Shown here: positions 1 through 8,529 of the stretch, piece after piece | Numbering within the stretch: position 1 is the first letter of the stretch | Layout of the letters: each line of letters opens with the position of its first letter | NCBI GenBank assembly: GCA_020720625.1 | Contig: DYOH01000039.1 | Span: forward strand, 1 to 32,497 | Reading direction: 5' to 3' | DNA: 32,497 bases | Origin: Acetofilamentum sp. | GTDB lineage: Bacteria > Bacteroidota > Bacteroidia > Bacteroidales > DYOH01 | Notes under the pieces: generated by a model | Databases searched by the model: none | The model's input: only the letters and a program-made list of their open reading frames with translations | Told to the model about the DNA's origin: nothing | Position numbers and translations under genes: made by a program

Positions 1-48
1 GCAAAGCCTTAAGAAATAGAACGTCTAAGGCAAGAGCCTGAGACGAAC

Positions 49-321
49 GTGGGGATTGATTGGCTTTTAGAAAAAGATTTGTTGATTTGTAAAGATACTC
101 ATTTCGTTAATCTGTTTAAAACAGACCCCGCAAATTTATACATTAATTGGGCAGCAGCTATGCAAATACAATTTCATGTCAGCGATTTAGACCAAACATA
201 CAAAGGAACAAGCCAAAATTGGACAAAGGGATACTTAAAGCATTTTGTAGCACAAGCAAAAAAACGTTCAAATGACATGATTACGAAATTTGTGAAACCG
301 TTTGAAAAATATATAAAATGA
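49..321 (+). CDS. Hypothetical protein, possible gene-cassette ORF
   Basis: A 90-residue ORF opening with GTG. The frame is also open back to position 13, after a stop at 10-12, so the real start is uncertain. I do not recognise the family. The protein is soluble-looking, with no signal peptide or membrane segment, aromatic-rich in the middle and Lys-rich at the C-terminus. The stop at 319-321 lies about 20 bases before the left arm of a long imperfect hairpin (341-447). That arrangement, a small orphan ORF followed at once by a large inverted repeat, recalls an integron gene cassette. It could equally be the tail of a decayed larger gene cut by the window edge. Confidence 0.4.
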   Translation: MGIDWLLEKDLLICKDTHFVNLFKTDPANLYINWAAAMQIQFHVSDLDQTYKGTSQNWTKGYLKHFVAQAKKRSNDMITKFVKPFEKYIK

Positions 322-330
322 TAATCAAAA

Positions 331-460
331 CGCATAACATTGTATTGAAAAACATTGCGGGGCTGTGCATTAATGAAATGAAATTGTAAACTTTCAACTT
401 TGGTGCAAACATCAATATTTGTGTAGCCCCGCAACGTTTTCAATACAGTTTCGTTGTGGG
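331..460. repeat. Long imperfect inverted repeat, attC-like
   Basis: Arms at 341-364 and 425-447 are complementary over about 23 bases, with a one-base bulge and one mismatch, and enclose a 60-base loop. Outside the arms the ends read GCATAAC on the left and GTTGTGG on the right. These are roughly inverse to each other but match the integron core consensus (RYYYAAC / GTTRRRY) only imperfectly. Size, bulged stem and position right after a small ORF fit an attC recombination site. A plain transcription-terminating or mobile hairpin is the alternative. No integrase gene is in the window. Confidence 0.4.
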
Positions 461-658
461 ATACTTTATGATTAAGACCTGAATGATATAATTAGAATTT
501 TTTTTTTTGCGGCGATAAACCTTAAAATTAAAAGATTGACTAAGACTCCTACAACCCAAAATGCTAAAACCGGGCATTTATTTATATATGCTTGTTGCAG
601 ATAATTACACTGGTAATATCGAACGACTCATTATTACTGAATAAATAAAACTTATATC

Positions 659-1357
659 ATGAAAACATTATTTTACTTAATGCTATTTTCGGCATTTTAT
701 TTTTTACACGCTTGCGAACCCGCTGAAAGCTTGGTAACGTACAAACCTTGTATAGATGCAAACGGAAACAAATACGATACCGTAAATATTGGAACCCAGG
801 TTTGGATGAAAGAAAACCTGAAAGCTACCCGGTATAACGATGGCACGCCAATACTTGAAATAAAGGAAGCTAGTTTGTGGGCAAGCGCATTATATCCAAG
901 ATTTTGTTGGTTAAATTACGACACAACATATAAACACGAATATGGAGCGTTTTATAACTGGGCAGTGGTGGATAGCAACAGTAATGGGGGTAAAAATGTT
1001 TGCCCTGTTGGCTGGCATGTACCCGATACTGTAGAGTGGAATACCCTGATAAACTTTTTGGGTGGCGTTTATGTAGCTGGTGGTAAAATGAAAATCCCCG
1101 ATGAAAAATATTGGTTAGCACCAAATATTGGTGCTGATAACAGCAGTGGTTTTTCAGCTATTGGCGCAGGTGGAATCCAATATAATGGTTATTATAATTG
1201 GCAGTCATTTCTAACGGCTTATTGGAGCACGCTAAACTATAGAGAACCTTACGGTTTAGCTTTATATTTAAGATACGATTATTCAATCGGATCCTATCAA
1301 GCGCGTTACAAATCAGAGGGATTCTCAATTCGCTGCATAATGGATAAAAAGGAGTAA
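659..1357 (+). CDS. FISUMP-domain lipoprotein
   Basis: A 232-residue exported lipoprotein. The N-terminus is a lipoprotein signal peptide ending in the lipobox LHAC, with Cys19 the predicted lipidated residue. The rest is one FISUMP domain (Fibrobacter succinogenes major paralogous domain). Recognisable family marks are DANGNKYDTVNIGTQVWMKE near residue 33, GAFYNWAVVDS near 99, CPVGWHVPDTVEWN near 118 and the C-terminal GFSIRCI. The domain's biochemical role is not known; such proteins are surface or periplasmic and often multicopy in Bacteroidota. A second, broken family member lies at 7717-8453. The ATG follows an A-rich leader without a clear Shine-Dalgarno, as is usual in this phylum. The gene stands alone in an accessory patch. 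Confidence 0.85.
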   Translation: MKTLFYLMLFSAFYFLHACEPAESLVTYKPCIDANGNKYDTVNIGTQVWMKENLKATRYNDGTPILEIKEASLWASALYPRFCWLNYDTTYKHEYGAFYNWAVVDSNSNGGKNVCPVGWHVPDTVEWNTLINFLGGVYVAGGKMKIPDEKYWLAPNIGADNSSGFSAIGAGGIQYNGYYNWQSFLTAYWSTLNYREPYGLALYLRYDYSIGSYQARYKSEGFSIRCIMDKKE

Positions 1358-1377
1358 CAAAACTAAATCTGTATTTT

Positions 1378-1500
1378 ATGAAAAGAAGTATAAAGAACAT
1401 ACTATTCGCAATATTATTTGCTTATTCGCTAAATCTGTACTCTATTAATACTGAAAATGTGAGTTTTTGTAAAAACGAAAACCTAAATTGGGGCTGCTGA
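1378..1500 (+). pseudogene. Truncated secreted-protein ORF, cut by repeat element
   Basis: Starting at ATG 1378, 20 bases after the FISUMP gene, the frame encodes MKRSIKNILFAILFAYSLNL followed by about 20 more residues. This is a convincing Sec signal peptide with a basic N-terminus and hydrophobic core. The frame then runs into the nested-palindrome element, and its stop (TGA, 1498-1500) lies within the element's left terminal repeat. Beyond the element, the sequence belongs to a different gene ruin (Fic). The 5' end of a secreted-protein gene therefore seems to have been cut off by insertion or by a linked rearrangement. The product was probably co-transcribed with the FISUMP gene. Confidence 0.55.
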
Positions 1501-1831
1501 AAAACTAAAACAGAATGATTTTGAATGAGAATTTCAGAAAATGGTTTTCATCTCAGTGGCTACATAATAAGGTAATAAGGTTTAACCGTGCCTTTTAAAA
1601 TACTGACTACTAAGGTGTAAATGGCAGATAAGGTTTTTGATGCTCTAACGTGTGGGGGTACACCTTAGTAGAAAACAACTGTAGCATTAATTTCTACCTT
1701 ATTACCTTATCCTATAGAAGTTTAAGGTTTTCGCGAGTTCTGCTATAAAAAGCTTGCACCCGAAATTATTATCTATAGAAGTAATATCCTAAGGAACTTA
1801 TTATTAGCGTTATTTCAGCAGCCCCTAATTA
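1486..1831. mobile_element. MITE-like element with nested palindromes, copy 1
   Basis: A non-coding element of about 346 bp, repeated at 32115-32461 in the same orientation with roughly 85-90% identity by eye. It has terminal inverted repeats (GGGGCTGCTGAAA at the left, its complement at the right, 1490 and 1825). Inside are two further perfect inverted repeats arranged concentrically: 15 bp (1567-1581 with 1696-1710) and 13 bp (1607-1619 with 1659-1671). The whole element could fold into one long branched hairpin. The right end is flanked by TA; the left flank is TT, so a TA target duplication is only weakly supported here. No transposase is encoded, so it fits a miniature inverted-repeat transposable element moved in trans. 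Confidence 0.75.
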
Positions 1832-1832
1832 A

Positions 1833-2300
1833 GTTAACGATAATGTAGATATTTCTGTCAGTTATGCAACATTAAAAAGAGTTTTATAAAAGTTAATAAC
1901 AGAAAGTTATCTTGTAACTATTGGACAAGGTAAAGGAACTTAATATAATACTTCCCCAACATTTGCGCTCCAGGCACCAATTGATATTGAAAAGTATTTT
2001 GAGGACTAAATTGAAGATAGAGCTATAAAAGAAACTTTTAATTTTTCAATTATCAACGAAGTTCTTGCAAAGATATAGTGTTTTTACTGAAACTGAATTA
2101 GTGAAACTCAAGCTATTTCATGCAAAATTTCGGAACAAAATTTCTCAACTATCATAAATTGAATAAAATGAAGTTTGAACGATTAGCAATTGAATTAAGC
2201 TGGAAATCTTCGCAGATAGAAGGTAACACATATTCATTTGAACCATAAAGATGCATTGGGTTTCATTATTGAAAACTTTTTAAAAATTGTAAAATTTTAT
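1833..2300 (+). pseudogene. Decayed Fic-family gene
   Basis: Translation across frames gives a recognisable Fic-family N-terminal region. It contains YATLKRVL, LVTIGQGKGT, TFALQAPIDIEKYFED, FNFSIINEVLAKI, LKLFHAKFRNKISQLS, then FERLAIELSWKSSQIEGNTY and, after a small deletion, LNHKDALGFIIENFLK. The frame is broken by at least four in-frame stops and two or more frameshifts. The segment joining the GNTY motif to LNHKDALGFI has been deleted. The catalytic HxFxxGNGR core that should follow is absent. Fic proteins transfer AMP or related groups to target proteins; this copy cannot. Its 5' end abuts the nested-palindrome element, which may have removed the upstream part. Confidence 0.8.
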
Positions 2301-2349
2301 ACTTGCTGTTGGAGGTTCCAAAGATTAGCCACATGGCTTTGTGCGAAAA

Positions 2350-5300
2350 TTATAAATTCGTATATCGTTTTACAATACTGGTGAGTTGGTCTTGGTTTAT
2401 GGGTTTGGTAATGTAGTCACTAAAACCTCCATTTATACATTCTTCGCGTTTAAAAGAGTAGGCCGTTTGCGCAATAATGGGCACTGTTTGGTTGAATTTG
2501 CGGATTTTTGAAGTGGCTTCAAATCCATCCATCACAGGCATTTTTATATCCATTAGGATTATATCAAAGGCTGAATTTTCTGTATACTCGAGCGCTTCTT
2601 TTCCATTTTGCGCATGAATAATTTTAATAGGTAATTCGGAGAGAATTTCGCGAATGTACAGGAAATTATATTCTTCGTCTTCAACTACAAGTACTTTGGC
2701 TATTTCATTGCTTGGTGTAGCGATTTGTTTGTTGGCTACTTTTTGTGTAATTTGTATCGGTAAATCAAAGCTTATTTTGGTGCCTTTTTCTAGTTCCGAC
2801 ACCAGGCTGAGATTTCCATTCATCAGTTTGATAAGACCATAAACGATAGACAAACCTACTCCGGTTCCTCCGTGGTTTTGCATGATTATCTCATCGGCTT
2901 GGGTAAAGCTTTTAAAAATGGTATCTTGCTTGTCGGGCGGAATACCCATGCCGCTATCCTCTACAAAAAATTCGATATGTGTGCCATTTAGAATAAATCC
3001 CAAACGTATATATCCCGCAAAGGTAAACTTTATGGCATTGTCCAAAAGGTTTTTCATTATTTGTCGAAGGCGCATTAAATCGCCATGAAAAACAAAATCT
3101 CTTTCCGGAGGATTACTTACTTGTAATTCCAGGTGCTGCTTGTTGTGTTTTGCTTTTAGTTCTGTGTATTCTTCGCAGAGTTCATTTACCAATCTAAACG
3201 GATTAATATCGCCCATCTGTAGGTTTATTTGGTTGGTTTCCAGATGCGCTATGGTAATCATATTTTCAATTACTTCAAGTAATCTGAGCGTCGATTGATG
3301 TATTATATTTCGATATTCTGTAATTTGACCCGGCGATAAATTTGGTTTTACCAATAGGTTTGAAATGCCCAGAATAGCATTCATTGGGGTTCTTACCTCG
3401 TGCGAAACGTTGCGTAGAAATGCCGATTTTAAGCGGTCGCTTTCTTTGGCTTTTTCAAGTGCGCCTATTAGTTCCTGTTGTGTTTTCCATAAGTCTGTTA
3501 AATCCTGCAAATTTGCCCAAATGCCTGTTACATTATTATCTGTAATTATGGGCACCAAAAAGTATTTCATAAAAACGGTTATGCCCCATTTACTGGTATA
3601 TTGTGCATCGGCAGAAACAATCTCTTTTGATGTTACGCATTTAATAATATTTTCGGAGAAGCCAACATCTTGCAGTGGTTTAAAATGGAGTAAGTTTATT
3701 TTTTTTGTCATTTCGAAGGATGGAGAACCAATTATCTTAAGCACAGCGGCATTGGCTTCTAAAATTTCGCCTTCGGGTGTAAAGAATAAGAAGCCCGAAA
3801 GTGAATTTTCGAACATACTCCGAACCTTGTATTCGTTTATTTCAGCTTTTTCTTTGGCTTCCAATAGCTCGATGCTCATTTTTTTTAAATCGCTGATATT
3901 GGTCTTAATTGCTACAAAATGTTTGATTTGTTGTTGTTTGTTAAATACCGGCGAAATGATGGCCTGTTCCCAATAGCACTCACCATTTTTGCGTTTGTTT
4001 TTAAACTCACCGGTCCATGTCTTGCCCGATTTTACTGTTGGCCATAAATCCGGATAAAAATTTTTGCCGTGGAATTCGGAATTTACAAGATTCACGTTTT
4101 TTCCCAAATATTCTGCTTCCTTGTAGCCGCTAATTTCGCCAAATGCCTGATTAGCATATTCAATATTTCCATTCATATCGGTAATTATTACACTGGCGCT
4201 GGAGTTTTCGATGGCATTTTGCAATATTTGGTTTTTTTCCTCGGCATTTTTTCTTCTGATAATATTCCAGATATTTTGTAGGTAGGTTTTAATATTTCGA
4301 ATTTCATCCGGAATGTAATCACTGCTTTTATTCATAAGCAGAATCAAAGAGTTTGAATATTCACTGTCGAGCACGGGCACTGCAAGCATTTTTTCTATTT
4401 CCCGGTTACTAAAAAATTGGTTTTGACTATTGCTGTTGTCTGCGTAGTTGTTATATATTATGGCATTTCTGGTAAGTAAAGCTTCTATGTAAATGCCTGC
4501 ACTCATTATTGGAAATTTTATAAATGAGCTTTTTAACTGCGCTTCAGCAGATAATTTCGATTTTTTACTCTCCAGTTTTAGCGTTTGTGTAATCTCGTCG
4601 AAATTATACACAAGTATATCGGTACTGCTTGTTAAGTCCATTAAAGCATTTACAGCATAATCTGCAATTTCGTCGTTCTCAAGTTTATCGGCTATTTCAT
4701 AAAGTTTTATCTGATTGTTTTTGAATTTCGTTTCGATTTCTTGCTTACTGATATCGCGTATTGTACCTAGGGCAAGTTCTTCGCCTGCGATACTTATTCT
4801 TTTGCCTATTACTTCTGCTAAAATTACTGATTTATCTTTTCTTACGATTTCTACCTGTATCGGAGTACCTGCTTTTTCTGTAATGCTATCGTTAAAAATA
4901 TTTTCCCGGTTTTGGCTTGCTTTAAGGTTTTTTACATTCATGTTTAATAATTCGTCTTCGCTATAGCCGGTCATTTTACAAAATGCATGATTCACAAAAA
5001 CGTAATTCCCGTTGAGTGTGGCAACTGTAATTCCTTCTGATGATTGGGTACTAAAGGCTCTAAATTTCTGTTCATTCTCTTCTGCGCTGTTTTTTGCTTT
5101 TAGAATCTCTAATTCCTGTAATTTGCGTTCACTGATGTTTTGGGCAAAGAATGATGCGCCAAGAATTTGGTTTTGCGAAACAATGGGATGTACAAATACT
5201 TCAATATATATGGTTTTATGTTTGTTTATCCGAACGGCATCTTCAAAAGAAAAGTGCTCTCCTGCTAATGCTCTGTTGTATCTTGTCATCCATATTTCAC

Positions 5301-6696
5301 GCAAAAATGCGGGCAATTGATTTGGTAAATTCACCCCTATCTGAAGGTCGATGCCAAAACTTTGAAGAAACTCACTTCTAAATACCGAGTTTACAAATAT
5401 TATTTCGTATTTATTGTTAATCGCCCAAATACTACTTGTGGTGTTTTCTATGATAGTGCGAATGTTTGCTTCGTTTCGTTCCGAATCTTGTAAACTGCGC
5501 ATTAGTTTTTCTTCCGTAATTTTTTGCTCGCTGATATTCATGTGCAGACCTACCATCCGCAGTCCTTGCCTGCTTTTGTTGTATGCAACCACTTTTCCCA
5601 AACAGTGAACCCAGATATAACGGCCCGATTTGGTTTTTTGCCTGAATATCTCATCAAATTCTTCTGATTCACCTGTTTGGCAGAGTTTGTATTTGCTTAT
5701 TACTTCGTCTCTTTCATCGGCATGCAATCTTTCCACCCAAAACTCATTACTCTCTTTGAATTCCGACGGATTGTAATCTAGCATCAGGGCATACTCGTCG
5801 TTGGTTATGGCATGGCCACTAATCATATTTAAATCAAAGAAGCCTTGTTTGGCTGCTTTGATCGAGATGCTAAGCCTTTCTTCGTTGGATTTGCTGAGTT
5901 CCCGGTACGCAGTGATTTGGTTTTCGTATTCTTTTATCCTGCTAATATTGGTGGTTGTGGCTATGATATGTTTTATTCCACTTAATTCGATAAGCTCACC
6001 CGAAAACAGACAAGGTATTACTTTGCCATCTTTGGTGGTGAGCATCAGCTCTATTCCGCTTACATATCCTTTTTGCAATAGGCTTCTTTTTATTTCCTTC
6101 CATAATTGGTTGGCTCTACAAATCGGATGATCGTGTATTGATTGGCCTAGCAGTTCTGATGTATCATAACCTGAGGTTTTTAAGAATCCGGCACTGATTT
6201 CAACAAATGTGTCAGTCGCTTCATTCAATAAAAACATTGATAAAGTTTTTATACCAAATGTTTTATTGTATTTTTCTGTGAGTTTGCTTTTTTGGAATTC
6301 GGCTGTTTTTTGCTTATCTATATTTGTAGCAATACCCAGGAGTTGATGCTTACTGCCGTCTTCAAATCGTTTTAATATTTTGGTGGATATTTTAAACCAA
6401 TGATATACTCCGGCAGAATTTCTAATTTTTATTTCTTCTAAATCCTTAAGCTCTTCTTTGTGGTAAATTTGTTTTTCGAAATATGCATGAGTTACTTTTG
6501 CATCTTCAGGGTGAATTAAATCTGAAAGTACTGAAGTTTTTTTATTAATTATTTCTTCTGGATCATAGCCGAGAATCGATTTTATTTGATTATTTATGTA
6601 AATGAGTTTTCCTGTGGGAATATCGTACAAAAAAACGATTTCCAACATGGCTTCTAATATAGCATCTTTGAAATATTCTTCTGAGCTAATACTCAT
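2350..6696 (-). CDS. Hybrid histidine kinase with seven PAS and one GAF domain
   Basis: A 1448-residue sensor kinase with no signal peptide or transmembrane segment, so cytoplasmic. The order is five PAS/PAC units (about residues 10-650), a GAF domain (about 660-820), two more PAS units (about 830-1080), a HisKA dimerisation domain, an HATPase domain and a receiver. The H-box SAFLRNVSHEVRTPMNAILG places the phospho-histidine near residue 1100. ATP-binding motifs are LLDNAIKF (N), DSGMGIP (G1) and GGTGVGLSIV (G2). The receiver has acidic VVEDEE, phospho-acceptor LMDIKMP near 1382 and the KPI lysine motif. There is no DNA-binding domain, so output must pass through an Hpt or another partner not in this window. 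It is a single-gene unit; the upstream gap is shared with a divergent gene. Confidence 0.93.
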   Translation of the reverse strand: MSISSEEYFKDAILEAMLEIVFLYDIPTGKLIYINNQIKSILGYDPEEIINKKTSVLSDLIHPEDAKVTHAYFEKQIYHKEELKDLEEIKIRNSAGVYHWFKISTKILKRFEDGSKHQLLGIATNIDKQKTAEFQKSKLTEKYNKTFGIKTLSMFLLNEATDTFVEISAGFLKTSGYDTSELLGQSIHDHPICRANQLWKEIKRSLLQKGYVSGIELMLTTKDGKVIPCLFSGELIELSGIKHIIATTTNISRIKEYENQITAYRELSKSNEERLSISIKAAKQGFFDLNMISGHAITNDEYALMLDYNPSEFKESNEFWVERLHADERDEVISKYKLCQTGESEEFDEIFRQKTKSGRYIWVHCLGKVVAYNKSRQGLRMVGLHMNISEQKITEEKLMRSLQDSERNEANIRTIIENTTSSIWAINNKYEIIFVNSVFRSEFLQSFGIDLQIGVNLPNQLPAFLREIWMTRYNRALAGEHFSFEDAVRINKHKTIYIEVFVHPIVSQNQILGASFFAQNISERKLQELEILKAKNSAEENEQKFRAFSTQSSEGITVATLNGNYVFVNHAFCKMTGYSEDELLNMNVKNLKASQNRENIFNDSITEKAGTPIQVEIVRKDKSVILAEVIGKRISIAGEELALGTIRDISKQEIETKFKNNQIKLYEIADKLENDEIADYAVNALMDLTSSTDILVYNFDEITQTLKLESKKSKLSAEAQLKSSFIKFPIMSAGIYIEALLTRNAIIYNNYADNSNSQNQFFSNREIEKMLAVPVLDSEYSNSLILLMNKSSDYIPDEIRNIKTYLQNIWNIIRRKNAEEKNQILQNAIENSSASVIITDMNGNIEYANQAFGEISGYKEAEYLGKNVNLVNSEFHGKNFYPDLWPTVKSGKTWTGEFKNKRKNGECYWEQAIISPVFNKQQQIKHFVAIKTNISDLKKMSIELLEAKEKAEINEYKVRSMFENSLSGFLFFTPEGEILEANAAVLKIIGSPSFEMTKKINLLHFKPLQDVGFSENIIKCVTSKEIVSADAQYTSKWGITVFMKYFLVPIITDNNVTGIWANLQDLTDLWKTQQELIGALEKAKESDRLKSAFLRNVSHEVRTPMNAILGISNLLVKPNLSPGQITEYRNIIHQSTLRLLEVIENMITIAHLETNQINLQMGDINPFRLVNELCEEYTELKAKHNKQHLELQVSNPPERDFVFHGDLMRLRQIMKNLLDNAIKFTFAGYIRLGFILNGTHIEFFVEDSGMGIPPDKQDTIFKSFTQADEIIMQNHGGTGVGLSIVYGLIKLMNGNLSLVSELEKGTKISFDLPIQITQKVANKQIATPSNEIAKVLVVEDEEYNFLYIREILSELPIKIIHAQNGKEALEYTENSAFDIILMDIKMPVMDGFEATSKIRKFNQTVPIIAQTAYSFKREECINGGFSDYITKPINQDQLTSIVKRYTNL

Positions 6697-6976
6697 TTTG
6701 TTCTCTTTTTTTCATATATATATTCTAAGTTCCCATTTTTTCTAATAAAAAGAAAATTTGTTTCAACAAAAATAGTAAATTATGCTAAATACTCGTTACT
6801 GCAAATGATTTTAAGATGCAAATTTCATTTTTTTGTTGAAATTTATAGATACAATTCACAGTTTTTTTTGTGGCTTTGCATCCAGTGTGTTGAAAAACAT
6901 TCGTTTTGGAGCTTGTCTCAGTATTTTTATCTCTCAAAAATTCTCTAAATTTCTTTATTCCAAAATAGGATAGTTT
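6697..6976. promoter_or_regulatory. Divergent intergenic region
   Basis: This 280-bp AT-rich gap must carry promoters for both the minus-strand kinase and the plus-strand HEAT-like gene. Reading the minus strand, TATTTTTG (about 6756-6763) matches the Bacteroidota -7 element TAnnTTTG upstream of the kinase, but without a well-spaced -33 TTG. An inverted repeat AAATTTCA/TGAAATTT (6820-6827 and 6837-6844, 9-base loop) lies near the middle and could be an operator or simply reflect AT richness. Both assignments are tentative. Confidence 0.3.
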
Positions 6977-7606
6977 ATGGCAATAAGAGATTTACTTCCA
7001 TCATCTCTCGGAGAAAACGGAAGTGCTGCCAATATAGCACTGGCTGTTCAACTGGTTAAAATCAACAACAGAGAGGCGATTAGCGAATTAATTGCGTTGC
7101 TTAATGATAAAAACAAGCATATACAAAGCGATGCCATTAAGGTTTTATACGAAGTGGCTTATATTAAGCCTGAATTAATTGCCGACTATTATCAGATATT
7201 TTTTCAGCTTCTTTCGAACAAAAACAATCGCTTGGTTTGGGGGGCAATGATTGCTTTAGCAAGTATTACCGAGCTGAAACATGCCGAAATATTTGAATCC
7301 CTGGAAATTATCTTAAATAGCATGAGAACTGGCTCTGTGATTACCATTGATAATGCTATAGATATTTTGGCAAAACTTAATAGCTATGCTTCTTACACCA
7401 ATGAGGTGGAACCATACTTAATTGAGCAATTGTGGAAATGTCCGATAAAACAATTGCCTATGTATGTTGAAAAATCGCTTCTTTCTATCTGTCAGACTAA
7501 TAAAGCCTTATTTTTGGATGTGATACACAACAGAATCGCCGAATGCGAAACAGAATCGCAAAGAAAGCGACTTGATAAAGCGGTTTTGAAAATACATAGA
7601 CCCTGA
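6977..7606 (+). CDS. HEAT-like repeat protein
   Basis: A 209-residue, soluble, all-helical protein. Segments such as EAISELIALLNDKNKHIQSD, AIKVLYEVAYIKPELI and NRLVWGAMIALASI have the paired-helix pattern of HEAT/ARM repeats: a hydrophobic helix, a D/N turn, then another hydrophobic helix. These repeats form curved scaffolds that bind proteins or nucleic acid. No catalytic motif is visible. It could be a distant relative of the AlkD-type HEAT DNA glycosylases, but I see no evidence beyond fold. The gene is transcribed away from the large kinase and is followed by a broken FISUMP gene. The start ATG 6977 gives an N-terminus MAIRDLLPSSLGENGSAANI that leads directly into the repeats. Confidence 0.65.
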   Translation: MAIRDLLPSSLGENGSAANIALAVQLVKINNREAISELIALLNDKNKHIQSDAIKVLYEVAYIKPELIADYYQIFFQLLSNKNNRLVWGAMIALASITELKHAEIFESLEIILNSMRTGSVITIDNAIDILAKLNSYASYTNEVEPYLIEQLWKCPIKQLPMYVEKSLLSICQTNKALFLDVIHNRIAECETESQRKRLDKAVLKIHRP

Positions 7607-7716
7607 TTTTAGCAGTAGATGGGTTTTATTCGGAATTGGCTTTTTTTATTTCTTTCAGCATAAAACTGGAATTTTGTTTTTTTCTGCCTTATCTTTTGGA
7701 AAAATAGGAGGGACGC

Positions 7717-8453
7717 ATGAAAAATGTATTAAAAATTTGGACTACTATTATTGTTATGTTCTTGATAATCTATTTTCTGCCTGCCCAAAATGTGATGCGG
7801 ATTACCAAAACAAACAATTCTTATGTGGATATTCCGCTAAACGAGATTCTGAGCATTAACTTTATTGCTGGCTCCAATCCAATAAACAATAACACAGTAA
7901 TGAATTTGGATGGCAATGTGTACAAAACTGTTCATATTGGACAACAGGTGTGGATGGCAGAAAACCTGAGAGTTACCAAATACAAAGATGGCTCTGCCAT
8001 TGCTCAGCACAAAAAGCGGGTGCTTTCTGCTATTACGCTAATAATGCCGACTATAAAATGACCGACGGTGCATTGTATAATTTTTATGCTGTGCAAACTA
8101 TGAATCTTTGCCCCGAGGGGTGGCATGTTCCAAACGACGACGAGTGGAACTAGTTAATCAGTACTTTGGCTACAAGCGTGCCAGGTGCACTGCTAAAGGA
8201 GCCCGGAACTGTGCATTGGAATAAAAACGGCTCTAATGTAACCAACGAAACCGGTTTTACCGCTTTACCTTCCGGAACCAGGTTTGCCGCAGGTATTTTT
8301 ACCAGCTATGGTTCGCAAGCTACTTTTTGGACAATTACGCCAAATGGCGCCAAAGAAGCATTTTATAGGGGGATTTACGATTATACTTCGTTGGTTTTAA
8401 AGTATTCTTTTCCGAAGGAAGCCGGATTATCCATCAGATGTATCAGGGATTAG
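7717..8453 (+). pseudogene. Broken FISUMP-domain secreted protein gene
   Basis: Three adjoining reading frames together make one FISUMP protein. The first (from ATG 7717) gives a Sec signal peptide ending near LPAQ. It continues into a short module ([20 protein letters not shown]) that often precedes FISUMP domains, then [19 protein letters not shown] frameshift around 8005-8016 moves the rest into another frame ([32 protein letters not shown]). An in-frame TAG at 8151-8153 then interrupts it, where relatives have a residue such as Lys or Thr. The remainder, through GLSIRCIRD, ends at 8453. Two lesions argue for a real pseudogene rather than one sequencing error, although low-quality assembly remains possible. 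Confidence 0.8.
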
Positions 8454-8474
8454 ACGGGCTTTGTAATAAAACAT

Positions 8475-8516
8475 AACACAGCAGTGTACAAGTAAATGCA
8501 TTGCTGTGTTTTGTTT
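8475..8516. terminator. Bidirectional terminator hairpin
   Basis: AACACAGCA (8475-8483) pairs with TGCTGTGTT (8502-8510). The flanking AAAC and GTTT extend the stem, and T-rich sequence lies on both sides. It sits between the convergent ends of the FISUMP pseudogene (plus) and the carboxyltransferase (minus), the expected place for a shared intrinsic terminator. Confidence 0.65.
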
Positions 8517-8529
8517 GCTTTTTATTCAT

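Noticed and set aside
3365-3976. 203-residue open frame on the plus strand opposite the large kinase
   Set aside because: It lies antisense to well-conserved PAS/HisKA coding sequence, has no recognisable domain, and is explained as a shadow of the real gene.
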